DNA from: Paenibacillus sp. PvR098 | GTDB lineage: Bacteria > Bacillota > Bacilli > Paenibacillales > NBRC-103111 | Direction of reading: 5' to 3' | NCBI RefSeq assembly: GCF_017833255.1 | Contig: NZ_JAFIBU010000001.1 | Location: 4,256,001 to 4,320,000 of the forward strand | DNA length: 64,000 nt | Part shown: one piece after another, positions 33,494 to 42,714 of the stretch | Layout: each line of letters opens with the position of its first letter | How positions within the stretch are numbered: position 1 is the stretch's first letter | Notes under the pieces: generated by a model | Told to the model about the DNA's origin: nothing | The model's input: the letters and a program-made list of their open reading frames with translations, nothing else | Databases searched by the model: none | Made by a program: the position numbers and the translations under genes

Positions 33494-34969
33494 ATGCAGA
33501 CACAATCCGTGAGCAAGCCACAAACAAAGGCAATCGACTGCATGCATTTTATTGACGGGAAATACGTTCCATCATTGAATGGAAAGACGTTTGATAACAT
33601 CAATCCGGCAACGGAAGAGGTGATCGGTAAGGTTGCTGAAGGAGGCAAGGAAGAGATTGATCTCGCCGTTGCCGCCGCCAAGAGAGCGTTAAACGGCCCT
33701 TGGAAGACCATGACGATGAATGAACGAATCGCTGTTCTCCGCAGAGTGGGGGACTTGATTCTGGAGCGTAAGGAGGAGCTTGCCGAACTGGAGTCAATCG
33801 ATACCGGTAAACCTATTTGGCTTTCGAGCAGCATCGATATTCCGAGGGCCGCATATAATTTTCATTTTTTTGCCGATTATTTGCGTTCCGACGGGACGGA
33901 AGCATATCAAATGGATAACGTGGCTATTAACTACGCTATTCGCCGTCCGCTCGGCGTCGTGGGCTTGATCAATCCTTGGAACCTTCCGATGCTGCTGATG
34001 ACCTGGAAGCTGGCCCCATGTCTGGCTGCTGGAAACACGGTTGTGATGAAACCGGCTGAGCTAACACCGATGACAGCGACGCTTCTCGGTCAAATTTGTA
34101 AGGATGCAGGAATTCCCGATGGCGTGGTGAACCTGGTGCACGGCTTCGGACCGGATTCCGCCGGCTCAGCTTTGACAGAGCATCCTGACGTCAACGGGAT
34201 TTCGTTCACTGGCGAAACGACAACCGGGAAAATCATCATGAGTGCCGCATCGAAAACCTTAAAACGTTTATCTTATGAATTGGGCGGCAAAAACCCGAAT
34301 GTTATTTTTGCGGATTCGAATTTGGACGAAGTGATTGAAACTACGATGAAGTCCAGCTTTATCAATCAAGGGGAAGTTTGCCTCTGCGGATCGAGAATTT
34401 ATGTGGAGCGTCCTGCATATGAATCATTCTTGGAGAAGTTCGTAGCAAAAACCAAAGAGCTCGTTGTAGGCGATCCATTTGAAGCCAAAACGAAAGTGGG
34501 CGCTCTGATCAGTGAAGAACATTTTCACCGGGTAAACAGCTACATCGAGTTGGCCAAGCAGGAAGGCGGCACGATTCTCACTGGAGGCCAGAGACCGGAG
34601 GGGCTTGATAAAGGCTTTTATCTAGAGCCTACCATTATCGTAGGGCTGGATAGCAACTGCAGAACCGTAAAGGAAGAAATTTTCGGGCCGGTCGTCACGG
34701 TCATTCCCTTCGATACGGAGGAAGAAGTTTTGGCTCAAGTGAATGACACTCACTATGGATTAAGCGCTTCCATTTGGACTAACGACCTGCGCCGTGCACA
34801 CCGTGTTGCCGGACAAATCGAAGCAGGCATTGTATGGGTGAACACCTGGTTCCTGCGCGATCTCCGCACTCCTTTTGGCGGGATGAAGCAAAGCGGCATC
34901 GGCCGCGAGGGCGGAAAGCACAGTCTTGAATTTTACTCTGAGTTAACCAATATCTGCATTAAGCTTTGA
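33494..34969 (+). CDS. 2-Hydroxymuconic semialdehyde dehydrogenase
   Basis: The 491-residue aldehyde dehydrogenase has VGLINPWNLP and the conserved MKPAELTP, the general base Glu in ELGGKNP and the nucleophile Cys in QGEVCLCGSR, where the CLCGSR form is typical of DmpC/XylG/AMSDH-like enzymes that oxidise 2-hydroxy- or 2-aminomuconic semialdehyde with NAD. The product 2-hydroxymuconate (oxalocrotonate) feeds the tautomerase and decarboxylase encoded downstream. ATG 33494 follows GAGGAGG by nine bases, whereas the ATG at 33485 lies against the site. It is the first gene of a six-gene operon. Confidence 0.88.
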   Translation: MQTQSVSKPQTKAIDCMHFIDGKYVPSLNGKTFDNINPATEEVIGKVAEGGKEEIDLAVAAAKRALNGPWKTMTMNERIAVLRRVGDLILERKEELAELESIDTGKPIWLSSSIDIPRAAYNFHFFADYLRSDGTEAYQMDNVAINYAIRRPLGVVGLINPWNLPMLLMTWKLAPCLAAGNTVVMKPAELTPMTATLLGQICKDAGIPDGVVNLVHGFGPDSAGSALTEHPDVNGISFTGETTTGKIIMSAASKTLKRLSYELGGKNPNVIFADSNLDEVIETTMKSSFINQGEVCLCGSRIYVERPAYESFLEKFVAKTKELVVGDPFEAKTKVGALISEEHFHRVNSYIELAKQEGGTILTGGQRPEGLDKGFYLEPTIIVGLDSNCRTVKEEIFGPVVTVIPFDTEEEVLAQVNDTHYGLSASIWTNDLRRAHRVAGQIEAGIVWVNTWFLRDLRTPFGGMKQSGIGREGGKHSLEFYSELTNICIKL

Positions 34970-34985
34970 TGAAGGAGGAATAGCG

Positions 34986-35771
34986 GTGAATGTGATTAAG
35001 AGCGTGTCATTCGCGGACCATCTGGCGCAAGCGGAGCAATCGGGAGCCGGCGTAGAGCCATTAACCGTTTTGGAGCCAAACATCACGATCGAAGAAGCCT
35101 ACCATGTCCAATTAAAGACCATTGAACGAAAAGTCGAGGCCGGAGCCAAAATCGTCGGAAAAAAAATCGGCCTAACCTCGCTCGCCATGCAAAAACTGCT
35201 TGGTGTGGACCAACCGGACTATGGCCATTTGTTGGATAGCATGGTGGTAGAAAACCAAGGGGCAATTCCGTTCAACCGCGTTCTTCAACCTAAAGTGGAG
35301 GCGGAAATCGCCTTCAAATTAAAACGGGACCTGATCGGACCCCGGGTGACGGTGACCGACGTATTGCTAGCTACGGAATATGTGGTGCCTGCGCTTGAGA
35401 TTGTGGACAGCAGGATCAAGGATTGGAAAATCAAGCTCCAGGATACGATCGCTGACAATGCCTCCTCCGGTTTATATGTATTGGGCGGTAATCCGGTGAA
35501 GGTGCATGAAGTGGATTTGGCGCAAATCGGCATGGTCTTGTATAAGAATGGTGAAATGGTGAATACCGGGGTAGGCGCGGCGGCTCTTGGCCATCCCGCC
35601 AGCTGCGTAGCGTGGCTCGCGAACAAATTATTCGAATTCGGTATCGTATTAAAAGCGGGCGAGGTCATTCTTTCCGGTGCGCTATCTGCAGCGGTCAATG
35701 CGGAGCCAGGAGATTCCTTCAGCGCACGATTGGCTCATCTTGGCGAAGTCAGCGTAAGGTTTACCGACTAA
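34986..35771 (+). CDS. 2-Oxopent-4-enoate (2-hydroxypenta-2,4-dienoate) hydratase
   Basis: The 261-residue protein belongs to the MhpD/DmpE/DmpH fold: [42 protein letters not shown] and DNASSGLYVLG. In this family the hydratase and the 4-oxalocrotonate decarboxylase are paralogues and form a complex. This copy has GLTS-AMQKLLGVDQPDYG, which fits the hydratase that adds water to give 4-hydroxy-2-oxovalerate; the second copy at 37741 fits the decarboxylase. The start is GTG 34986 behind AAGGAGGAAT, 16 bp after the dehydrogenase gene. Confidence 0.85.
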   Translation: MNVIKSVSFADHLAQAEQSGAGVEPLTVLEPNITIEEAYHVQLKTIERKVEAGAKIVGKKIGLTSLAMQKLLGVDQPDYGHLLDSMVVENQGAIPFNRVLQPKVEAEIAFKLKRDLIGPRVTVTDVLLATEYVVPALEIVDSRIKDWKIKLQDTIADNASSGLYVLGGNPVKVHEVDLAQIGMVLYKNGEMVNTGVGAAALGHPASCVAWLANKLFEFGIVLKAGEVILSGALSAAVNAEPGDSFSARLAHLGEVSVRFTD

Positions 35772-35798
35772 ATCATGATGTAAGGGGGAAGGTACAGA

Positions 35799-36683
35799 AT
35801 GTCTAAGGTGAAAGCGGCTATTCTAGGTTCAGGGAATATTGGGACGGATTTAATGATTAAACTTGGACGCTCCGAAATATTGGAGTTAACGGCGATGATC
35901 GGGATCGATCCCGAATCGGACGGCCTGCGCCGGGCTAAGGAAATCGGATGCCGGACATTTGCCGGCGGTTTAAAACAGTTTTTAGAGGAAGCTCCGGAAT
36001 TAGCAGACATCGTGTTCGACGCCACCTCGGCCAAAACTCATATCCGTCATGCCAAAATGTTAAGAGAAGCGGGTAAGCTTGCCATTGACTTGACGCCGGC
36101 GGCTGTAGGGCCTTATGTCATTCCGTCTGCGAACCTGAACGCGCACATGGATGCGGACAATATTAATTTAATTACATGCGGAGGCCAAGCTACCATTCCT
36201 ATTGTACATGCCATTAACCGTGTTCATCCGGTGAGCTATACCGAAATCGTAGCCACGATTTCAAGTGCGAGCGCAGGCCCCGGAACGCGCGCCAACATCG
36301 ATGAATTTACAGAAACGACGTCTCATGGTCTTGAACAAATCGGTGGAGCCAAAAAAGGAAAAGCGATCATTATTATGAATCCTGCGGAACCGCCGATCCT
36401 TATGCGGGATACGGTATATGCGTTAGTGGAGGGGCAGATCGACGAAGCCGCCGTATCGCGCTCCATCACGGACACGGTAAGCTATATCCAATCGTACGTT
36501 CCGGGTTACCGACTTCGTACCGAGCCGATATACGATGGCAATAAAGTGACCGTGTTCCTGGAGGTGGAGGGAGCAGGGGACTATCTGCCGAAGTACTCCG
36601 GCAATCTCGATATTATGACGGCGTCTGCGGTTAAAGTGGCGGAAGAATTCGCTAAAAATAGAATAAGCCAATCTGCGGTGTAA
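35799..36683 (+). CDS. Acetaldehyde dehydrogenase (acetylating), DmpF/MhpF type
   Basis: The 294-residue enzyme makes acetyl-CoA from acetaldehyde, CoA and NAD. It has [16 protein letters not shown] (NAD motif), the catalytic Cys in [45 protein letters not shown] and [12 protein letters not shown], the known DmpF/MhpF pattern. It works in a channelled complex with the aldolase of the next gene. RBS AAGGGGGAAGG lies eight bases before the ATG. The order hydratase-dehydrogenase-aldolase is that of dmpE-F-G. Confidence 0.95.
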   Translation: MSKVKAAILGSGNIGTDLMIKLGRSEILELTAMIGIDPESDGLRRAKEIGCRTFAGGLKQFLEEAPELADIVFDATSAKTHIRHAKMLREAGKLAIDLTPAAVGPYVIPSANLNAHMDADNINLITCGGQATIPIVHAINRVHPVSYTEIVATISSASAGPGTRANIDEFTETTSHGLEQIGGAKKGKAIIIMNPAEPPILMRDTVYALVEGQIDEAAVSRSITDTVSYIQSYVPGYRLRTEPIYDGNKVTVFLEVEGAGDYLPKYSGNLDIMTASAVKVAEEFAKNRISQSAV

Positions 36684-36696
36684 CGGGAAGGGGAGA

Positions 36697-37731
36697 ATGA
36701 AAGTGTCACAACAACGCGATGTAGTGATAACGGAGGTTGCGCTTCGTGACGGGAGCCATGCTATTGCTCACCAGTATACGGTTGAGCAGGTCACGAGTGT
36801 AGCTAAAGCCTTAGATGAAGCGAACGTGCCTTTTATCGAGGTTTCTCACGGTGACGGACTTGCCGGCTCGTCCCTGCAGTACGGATTATCACGGACCAAT
36901 GAAATGGAATTGATTGAGGCTGCCGTTTCGGTATGCCAAAATTCGAAAGTTGGCGTGCTCCTGCTGCCGGGCATCGGTACGATTAAAGATTTAAACAAAG
37001 CCGCCCAGCTGGGAGTTGGGATGGCTCGTATTGCAACCCACGTTACCGAAGCGGACGTATCAGCGCAGCATATTGCCAGATCCAAAGAATTGGGACTGAC
37101 GACAGTGGGCTTTCTGATGATGTCGCATATGGCCCCGGTACAAAAGCTGGTGGAGCAGGCCAAATTGATGGAAAGCTATGGCGCGGATACGGTGTATGTC
37201 GTGGATTCCGCGGGGGCTCTTCTTCCTCATCAGGTGAAGGAGAGAATCAGCGCGCTCAAGCAAAGTCTTTCGGTCAACATTGGCTTCCATGCCCACAACA
37301 ACCTGTCCTTGGCTATGGCCAATACGCTGGTGGCTATGGAAGAAGGGGCAACCTGGATTGACGGCAGCGTAAGATGCCTTGGCGCTGGCGCGGGCAATAC
37401 GCAGACAGAGGTTTTGATTGCGGTATTGGATCGCATGGGCATTCAAACCGGAATTGACCTATATCAAATGATGGACCTTGCTGAGGAGATTGTCGCTCCA
37501 ATTTTAACTACACCGCAGGAAATTACTAGAGACGGCCTGGTGCTCGGTTATGCGGGGGTTTATTCCAGCTTCCTTCTGCATGCGCAGCGTGCCGCCAAAA
37601 AATTCGGCCTGGATTCCAGGGATATTCTGGTGGAATTGGGCAAGCGTAAAGTGGTAGGCGGACAAGAAGATATGATTGTAGATGTCGCTTCAGAAATTGC
37701 CAAAAAGACAAATAAAGTAGCTTCGCTCTAG
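36697..37731 (+). CDS. 4-Hydroxy-2-oxovalerate aldolase, DmpG/MhpE type
   Basis: The 344-residue enzyme splits 4-hydroxy-2-oxovalerate into pyruvate and acetaldehyde and hands the acetaldehyde to the dehydrogenase. The HMGL-like metal-dependent barrel shows EVALRDGSHAI, VSHGDGLAGSSLQYG, VYVVDSAGALLP, GFHAHNNLSLAMANT (metal His pair) and GSVRCLGAGAGNTQTE. The C-terminal helical domain contacts DmpF. It starts at ATG 36697 with GAAGGGGAG upstream, 13 bp after the dehydrogenase gene. Confidence 0.96.
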   Translation: MKVSQQRDVVITEVALRDGSHAIAHQYTVEQVTSVAKALDEANVPFIEVSHGDGLAGSSLQYGLSRTNEMELIEAAVSVCQNSKVGVLLLPGIGTIKDLNKAAQLGVGMARIATHVTEADVSAQHIARSKELGLTTVGFLMMSHMAPVQKLVEQAKLMESYGADTVYVVDSAGALLPHQVKERISALKQSLSVNIGFHAHNNLSLAMANTLVAMEEGATWIDGSVRCLGAGAGNTQTEVLIAVLDRMGIQTGIDLYQMMDLAEEIVAPILTTPQEITRDGLVLGYAGVYSSFLLHAQRAAKKFGLDSRDILVELGKRKVVGGQEDMIVDVASEIAKKTNKVASL

Positions 37732-37740
37732 GAGGATGTT

Positions 37741-38523
37741 ATGGATCGAAACCAATATATCAATATAGCCCAATTCTTGATCGATGCTGAAGTCGGTACA
37801 AGGGAAGTCACCCGAATCACCGCGGAGCATCCCGATCTGACCGTTGAGGAGTCCTACCGAATTCAAGAGGAACTCGTCGGTATTAAGCTTGGGCAGGGCT
37901 ATCGCATCATAGGCCCCAAGATGGGGCTGACGAGCCACGCCAAGATGAAGCAAATGAATGTGGAAGAGCCGATTTACGGTTACATTTTTGATTACATGGT
38001 GGTCGATGGCAATGTGCTGCACCTGAACGAATTGATTCATCCGAAGGTGGAGGCGGAAATCGCTTTTATTCTCGGGGAGGATCTTGAGGGCCCAGGGGTT
38101 ACCAACGAGCAAGTGTTCGCTGCAACAGAATATGTGGTTCCCGCTCTAGAGATTATTGACAGCCGATATGAAAATTTTCAATTTACTCTCCCGGATGTGA
38201 TTGCAGATAATTCCTCTTGTTCGCGGGTGTTTATCGGTTCAACGATGAGAAAGCCGGAAGAATTGGAGCTGGATTTAGTAGGCGTTACCCTCTCGATTAA
38301 CGGCGAACTGAAAGATATGGGCGCGGGCGCCGCCGTATTAGGTCATCCCGCTCAATCAGTTGCGATGCTGGCTAACATGCTGTCCCGCAGGGGACAGAAA
38401 CTGAAGGCAGGCCAGGTCATCCTTACCGGCGGAATTACCGGTGCCTTGATGCTCTCGCTAGGGGATACGGTTACCGTCAAATGGGATGGTCTAGGAACGA
38501 TGGAATTCAGAGTAGAAGAGTAG
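37741..38523 (+). CDS. 4-Oxalocrotonate decarboxylase, DmpH type
   Basis: The 260-residue protein is a paralogue of the hydratase at 34986 but has the DmpH/NahK-like block [17 protein letters not shown] followed by [12 protein letters not shown], and [16 protein letters not shown]. It decarboxylates 2-oxohex-3-enedioate to 2-hydroxypenta-2,4-dienoate in the oxalocrotonate branch and probably binds the hydratase. AGGAGG lies four to five bases before ATG 37741, 9 bp after the aldolase stop, so translation is likely coupled. Confidence 0.85.
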   Translation: MDRNQYINIAQFLIDAEVGTREVTRITAEHPDLTVEESYRIQEELVGIKLGQGYRIIGPKMGLTSHAKMKQMNVEEPIYGYIFDYMVVDGNVLHLNELIHPKVEAEIAFILGEDLEGPGVTNEQVFAATEYVVPALEIIDSRYENFQFTLPDVIADNSSCSRVFIGSTMRKPEELELDLVGVTLSINGELKDMGAGAAVLGHPAQSVAMLANMLSRRGQKLKAGQVILTGGITGALMLSLGDTVTVKWDGLGTMEFRVEE

Positions 38524-38552
38524 TCAAAAACATAACGGAGTTGAAATGAACG

Positions 38553-38747
38553 ATGCCTATTGTAAATATTCAGATTCTTGAGGGACGTTCCCCTGAGAAA
38601 GTGAAAGAATTAATCATAGGGGTTACCGATGCCGTTGTTGATAAACTTGAGGTCAAAAGGGAGTCCGTCCGCGTACTGGTAACGGAAGTTCCCAAGACTC
38701 ACTGGGGGATTGGCGGGGTTTCCGTTTCCGATATTCCAGGCAGATAA
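38553..38747 (+). CDS. 4-Oxalocrotonate tautomerase
   Basis: The 64-residue protein starts MPIVNIQILEGRSPEK: Pro1 (after Met removal) is the catalytic base, and Arg11/Arg39-equivalents are found in EGRSPEK and VKRESVRV. It turns 2-hydroxymuconate into 2-oxohex-3-enedioate for the decarboxylase. This is the usual length for DmpI/XylH. It closes the operon; a hairpin follows at once. Confidence 0.93.
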   Translation: MPIVNIQILEGRSPEKVKELIIGVTDAVVDKLEVKRESVRVLVTEVPKTHWGIGGVSVSDIPGR

Positions 38748-38782
38748 GAGAAGCCGCTCCTTGATAGGGGGCGGCTTTTCTC
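38748..38782 (+). terminator. Terminator of the oxalocrotonate-branch operon
   Basis: GAGAAGCCGCTCC pairs with GGGGCGGCTTTTCTC, followed by a weak tail (ATGGTC). Confidence 0.6.
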
Positions 38783-38796
38783 ATGGTCATAAATTT

Positions 38797-38818
38797 TGTC
38801 AATGGGTGCCGATTGACA
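38797..38818 (+). promoter_or_regulatory. Inverted repeat and -35-like element before the oxygenase operon
   Basis: TGTCAAT (38797-38803) and ATTGACA (38812-38818) form a 7-bp inverted repeat with an eight-base centre. The right arm doubles as a TTGACA -35, but no good -10 follows at 16-18 bp. An activator or repressor site is likely. Confidence 0.45.
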
Positions 38819-38904
38819 CTTTCAATTGGAGCATTTGAGAGAACTGTCTTATTATTGAAATAGAGAAAAGACATTTGAACTTAAAGCTAGAGGAGGAAAC
38901 TCAA

Positions 38905-40191
38905 TTGCAATGTAAACGCTTTATCATCGATGATCCGGAACGCATGCTGTTTAAGGTAAGCCGTTCCGTTTTTACAAGACCGGAACTATTGGACAAAGAG
39001 AACGAAATTATCTTTAATAAATGCTGGATATATGTGGGACATGAATCAGAAGTGTCGAAAAAAGGCGACTTCGTCACAAGAAATGTCGCGGGCAGGCCGA
39101 TTATATTTAATCGGGATAGCGGCGGTCAAGTGAATGCGTTTTTCAATACATGCTCCCATCGCGGAGCAATCGTATGTCGGGAAAGAGAAGGCAATTGCAA
39201 AACTTTCCGCTGCTTCTATCATGCGTGGACGTTTAGTAACAAAGGGGATAACATTGCGATCCCTGGAGAAGATTCATATCCGCCTGGTTGGGATAAATCC
39301 CATATGGGATTGCACAACGTTCCGCGTTTGGAAAGCTACAGGGGCTTCTACTTTTTGAATTTCGATAAACATGCGATTTCGTTGGACGAATATTTGGCCG
39401 GTGCTAAGGAATACTTGGATCTGATCGCAGACCAATCCGAAATCGATGAAATGGAAATTATTCAAGGTACCCAGGAGTATGACATGAAGGCGAATTGGAA
39501 GCTGCTTGTGGAGAACAGCTTTGACGACTACCATGTGGTGCCTACGCACATTACTTATTTGGACTATTTGAAGGATTCCGGTGTGGAGATCGCTCTTCCC
39601 AAAGGCCTGTTAATGCCGGCGCACGGGATCGGCAAGCCGCTTGGCAACGGGCATGCCGTCATCGATAACAAAACCTATAGGGGTCGGCCGATCGCACGGT
39701 GGATGCCCATCTACGGGGAAGATGCCAAACCGGTGATTGAGGAGAAGCGAAAAGAGCTTGTGCAGCGGCTGGGTGAAGAGAAGGGGATGCGAATAGCGGA
39801 AACAAACCGGAATCTCGTGATATTCCCCAATCTCGTCATCAATGATGGCTCCTCGATTACAGTCAGAACCTTCTTCCCGGTTAGCCATAATCAGATGAAG
39901 GTAACGGCTTGGGCATTGGGCCCCAAAGAAGAAGGCCCGGTAGCAAGAAGAGTCAGGCTGGACAGTTATTTAACCTTCTACGGACCGGGGGGATTTGCCA
40001 CTCCAGACGATGTGGAGGCATTAGAAGTTGCTCAGCAAGGATACGAGACGTATCAAGAAGTCGAGTGGTCCGATATTTCACGTGGGCTGCACAAAGAAGA
40101 ACAGCTGAATACGGATGAAATTCATCTGCGTACGTTCTGGAGAAGATGGAACGAATTAATGACAGGCGAGACGACACTGGGTACAAACTAA
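38905..40191 (+). CDS. Aromatic ring-hydroxylating (Rieske) dioxygenase, alpha subunit
   Basis: The 428-residue protein has a Rieske [2Fe-2S] site (C83-x-H85 and C103-x2-H106, CSHRG and CFYHAW) and a C-terminal catalytic domain in which ENSFDDYHVVPTH gives the bridging Asp and the two iron His (H210, H215). It would add O2 to an aromatic acid. TTG 38905 is the start: AGGAGG lies eight bases upstream and the nearby ATG is out of frame. The beta subunit gene follows by 25 bp. No ferredoxin or reductase gene is within the window, so electrons must come from elsewhere. Confidence 0.93.
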   Translation: MQCKRFIIDDPERMLFKVSRSVFTRPELLDKENEIIFNKCWIYVGHESEVSKKGDFVTRNVAGRPIIFNRDSGGQVNAFFNTCSHRGAIVCREREGNCKTFRCFYHAWTFSNKGDNIAIPGEDSYPPGWDKSHMGLHNVPRLESYRGFYFLNFDKHAISLDEYLAGAKEYLDLIADQSEIDEMEIIQGTQEYDMKANWKLLVENSFDDYHVVPTHITYLDYLKDSGVEIALPKGLLMPAHGIGKPLGNGHAVIDNKTYRGRPIARWMPIYGEDAKPVIEEKRKELVQRLGEEKGMRIAETNRNLVIFPNLVINDGSSITVRTFFPVSHNQMKVTAWALGPKEEGPVARRVRLDSYLTFYGPGGFATPDDVEALEVAQQGYETYQEVEWSDISRGLHKEEQLNTDEIHLRTFWRRWNELMTGETTLGTN

Positions 40192-40216
40192 GTACATGCG
40201 GCTAGGAGGAGTTCAT

Positions 40217-40720
40217 ATGAGCGAGAGGACGACAACGCAAGATTTTGAACGATCTGACGTTGAAGATTTTTTATATCACGAAGCTTATTTGCTGGATGAA
40301 TGGCGGCTGGACGAATGGGGAGAGCTGTTGACAGAGGACGCTTGGTATCTTGTCCCGCCCAATGATGTGCCAAAAGGCAATCCGGAAAACACGTTATTCC
40401 ATGTTGCGGATAACATTGACCGTATTCGTTCGAGGATCAAAAGGTTGAAGAGCCGTCACGCCCACGCGGAGAACCCGCACTCCCGAACAAGAAGACTGAT
40501 TACCAATGTTCGAATTACGGCTCGCGATAGCGAGATGATTTCCGCATCCGCCAACTTTATAGTGATGAGATACAGAAGGAATGAACAGATCAGGCAGTAC
40601 GTCGGTGTGTATGAATATAAATTTGCAGTCGAGGACGGGCAACTGAAAATTGCCGAGCGCAAAGCAATATTGGACGCCGAGGAATTGGGGCAGCTGGGCT
40701 CGATAAGCATTTTGCTTTAA
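40217..40720 (+). CDS. Aromatic ring-hydroxylating dioxygenase, beta subunit
   Basis: The 167-residue protein has the NTF2-like cone fold of dioxygenase beta subunits: VEDFLYHEAYLLDEWRLDEWGELLTED, WYLVPPND, FHVADNIDRIRSRIKRL and a C-terminal YKFAVEDGQLKIAERKA strand pair. It structures the alpha3-beta3 hexamer. ATG 40217 follows AGGAGG; a frame extension to 40196 is less likely. The pair differs from single-subunit Rieske oxygenases, which narrows the enzyme to benzoate/phthalate/biphenyl-like types. Confidence 0.92.
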   Translation: MSERTTTQDFERSDVEDFLYHEAYLLDEWRLDEWGELLTEDAWYLVPPNDVPKGNPENTLFHVADNIDRIRSRIKRLKSRHAHAENPHSRTRRLITNVRITARDSEMISASANFIVMRYRRNEQIRQYVGVYEYKFAVEDGQLKIAERKAILDAEELGQLGSISILL

Positions 40721-40759
40721 CTCGTTAGTGAATACCTAGACGAAATAGGAGGGTTGAAT

Positions 40760-41659
40760 ATGATCCGTTATACAAAGCTTGGCTATATTGCGCTCAACGT
40801 GACGGATGTGCAGCAAAGCGTGAATTTTTACCGGGACATGGTTTGTTTGGATCAGGTTGGGGATATCAAGGAGGATATCGCCTTTCTATCGTCCAGTTCC
40901 GATTACCACAATCTGGTTTTGAATAAATCCGATAAACCGGGACTCAAGAGAATTGGGTTTGAAATGGAAAGCACGCAGCAGCTGGAGAAAGCTTTCGATC
41001 TTCTGGAGAAAGCCGGATGTCATCCGGTAGAGGTAGATAAAGCGGAAAGATCCCTGCTTAAAATCGATAAGGCGTTCCGGTTTAAAGATCCCAACGGAGT
41101 CACTTTCGAATTATATAATCGGATGATGCAAAGAGCCAAGCCTTATCAACCCGACCCGATTAAAGTGTTGAAGCTGGATCATATTGTGCTGCGTGTGCCT
41201 AATCTTCAGGAGACCGTACGTTTTTTCACAGATGTGTTGAACTTTAAAATATCCGACACCCGGCATAAACCGGATGGTGAAATGTACTTTGCCTTTATGC
41301 GCTGTTTTCCTAGCCCGTTTCATCACTCCTTCGGTATTTCGCAGGGCGATGATCTTCGCATGTTTCATATCGCCTACAAGGTAGCGGATATCAACGATGT
41401 GGGAGCAGCGAGGAATCGTCTTCTGAATTATAATGTACCGGTTATTTTCGGTCCTGGTCGTCACTTGGCCTCGGGTAGTATTTTTATGTATTTTCTGGAT
41501 CCGGACGGCTTGACCTTGGAATATACGCTGGGCATGGAGGAATTTCCGGAGGAGAACCCTCGGGAGCCAAGAATGCTGGACAACTCGCTGCGCACCACGG
41601 ATATGTGGGAAGGCGCGTCCGACCCGCGAATCGGGAAGGTCGGGCACGTAGAAGTGTAA
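40760..41659 (+). CDS. Two-module extradiol ring-cleavage dioxygenase (VOC fold)
   Basis: The 299-residue protein has two vicinal-oxygen-chelate modules. The C-terminal module carries the Fe(II) triad H141 (KLDHIVLRV), H203 (MFHIAYKV) and E254 (TLEYTLG), and a His pair at 188-189 (PFHHSFG) matches the catalytic acid of type I extradiol enzymes. It would open a catechol ring next to the hydroxyls. In this setting (ACMSD-like decarboxylase, oxalocrotonate operon) a carboxylated catechol such as protocatechuate, cut at the 2,3 bond, is a good guess. ATG 40760 follows AGGAGGG. Confidence 0.85.
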   Translation: MIRYTKLGYIALNVTDVQQSVNFYRDMVCLDQVGDIKEDIAFLSSSSDYHNLVLNKSDKPGLKRIGFEMESTQQLEKAFDLLEKAGCHPVEVDKAERSLLKIDKAFRFKDPNGVTFELYNRMMQRAKPYQPDPIKVLKLDHIVLRVPNLQETVRFFTDVLNFKISDTRHKPDGEMYFAFMRCFPSPFHHSFGISQGDDLRMFHIAYKVADINDVGAARNRLLNYNVPVIFGPGRHLASGSIFMYFLDPDGLTLEYTLGMEEFPEENPREPRMLDNSLRTTDMWEGASDPRIGKVGHVEV

Positions 41660-41686
41660 TTTAAGAACAAAGGAGTTGAACGAACA

Positions 41687-42634
41687 TTGTCTAAGCGTAA
41701 TTTGAAAATCGGAAGCACGTTTTACCTTCATACGATGGCGCTGCTTAACCATTCTATCGAAACGAAGGGATTCGATTATACTCCCGAAAATGTAAAAAAC
41801 ATTGATGAGTGCACCTTGCGAACGGTTAAAGGTGATTTCGATATCGGAGAAATGTCTTTGGCTACGTTTCTCAAGGTCCAGGAAAAGGATTCCAGCTTGA
41901 AGGCGCTGCCGGTATTTTCCCGAAAAATCCCTCAGGTTTATGCCTTTTGCTCCAAAGAATCGGACTTAAACAGCTATAAGGATTTAAGAGGGAAAAAAGT
42001 GGCCGTATTTCAGTACTGGGTTACCGCTTCGATCTGGCACAGATGGCTGTTGACACATCATTACGGAGTAGACACGAAGGATATCATTTGGTGCCCGCTT
42101 CGTAAGGATCGAATGGACAACATGCCTTACCCTGAGGACCATCAGATGAATTGGGAGTACTTGGGGGGGACACCCGAAGACCTGCTGCGCAGCGGAGACA
42201 TCGATTGCTTCTTTTACGCCCGAAAGCCTGATCGCTTTGAAGGCCTGCGGTGGTTATTTCCGCCATCCCCCGAAGAACAGATTCAATTCGTTCAACATTC
42301 GGGAATCACTCCCATTACGCATGTGATGGCGATCAAAGATGACATCGTGCAAAGCTCTCCGGAAATCATTGATGAGATTATGGAGGTGTACGAGAAATCC
42401 AAGGCGTTGGGCTATCGGGAAGTGGCACACATGTCAAGCCTTTACCTGCCATTCGCCGATTGGCATCTGCACCAAACAGAATCCAGCCTGGGCGGCAGGG
42501 ATTGGAACGAGAACGGCTGGTCCGAAAACAAGCCTATATTGCAAACCTTCTATCAAGCGTGCATTGAGCAGGGCTTTATCCAGCATCCGTATGATTTGTC
42601 GAACAGTTTTATCCCTTATGATTATGAGAAATAG
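41687..42634 (+). CDS. 4,5-Dihydroxyphthalate-decarboxylase-like protein
   Basis: The 315-residue protein has the periplasmic-binding-protein fold without a signal peptide, as in 4,5-dihydroxyphthalate decarboxylases of phthalate pathways: FDIGEMSLATFLKV, RKIPQVYAFC, YKDLRGKKVAVFQYWVTASIWHRWLL and HYGVDTKDIIW are family blocks. Such enzymes remove a carboxyl group from a hydroxylated aromatic di-acid. It is the last gene of the oxygenase operon, so it probably acts right after (or with) the dioxygenase and before ring cleavage. The start is TTG 41687 behind AAAGGAG. An ABC binding-protein role is less likely, given the missing export signal. Confidence 0.75.
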   Translation: MSKRNLKIGSTFYLHTMALLNHSIETKGFDYTPENVKNIDECTLRTVKGDFDIGEMSLATFLKVQEKDSSLKALPVFSRKIPQVYAFCSKESDLNSYKDLRGKKVAVFQYWVTASIWHRWLLTHHYGVDTKDIIWCPLRKDRMDNMPYPEDHQMNWEYLGGTPEDLLRSGDIDCFFYARKPDRFEGLRWLFPPSPEEQIQFVQHSGITPITHVMAIKDDIVQSSPEIIDEIMEVYEKSKALGYREVAHMSSLYLPFADWHLHQTESSLGGRDWNENGWSENKPILQTFYQACIEQGFIQHPYDLSNSFIPYDYEK

Positions 42635-42714
42635 CGTTCAAAAAAACGAACGATTGCTTACTAAAAAAGCCGGCTGCGGGATACCCCTCAGCCGGATGCT
42701 TTGAAACATGATCG

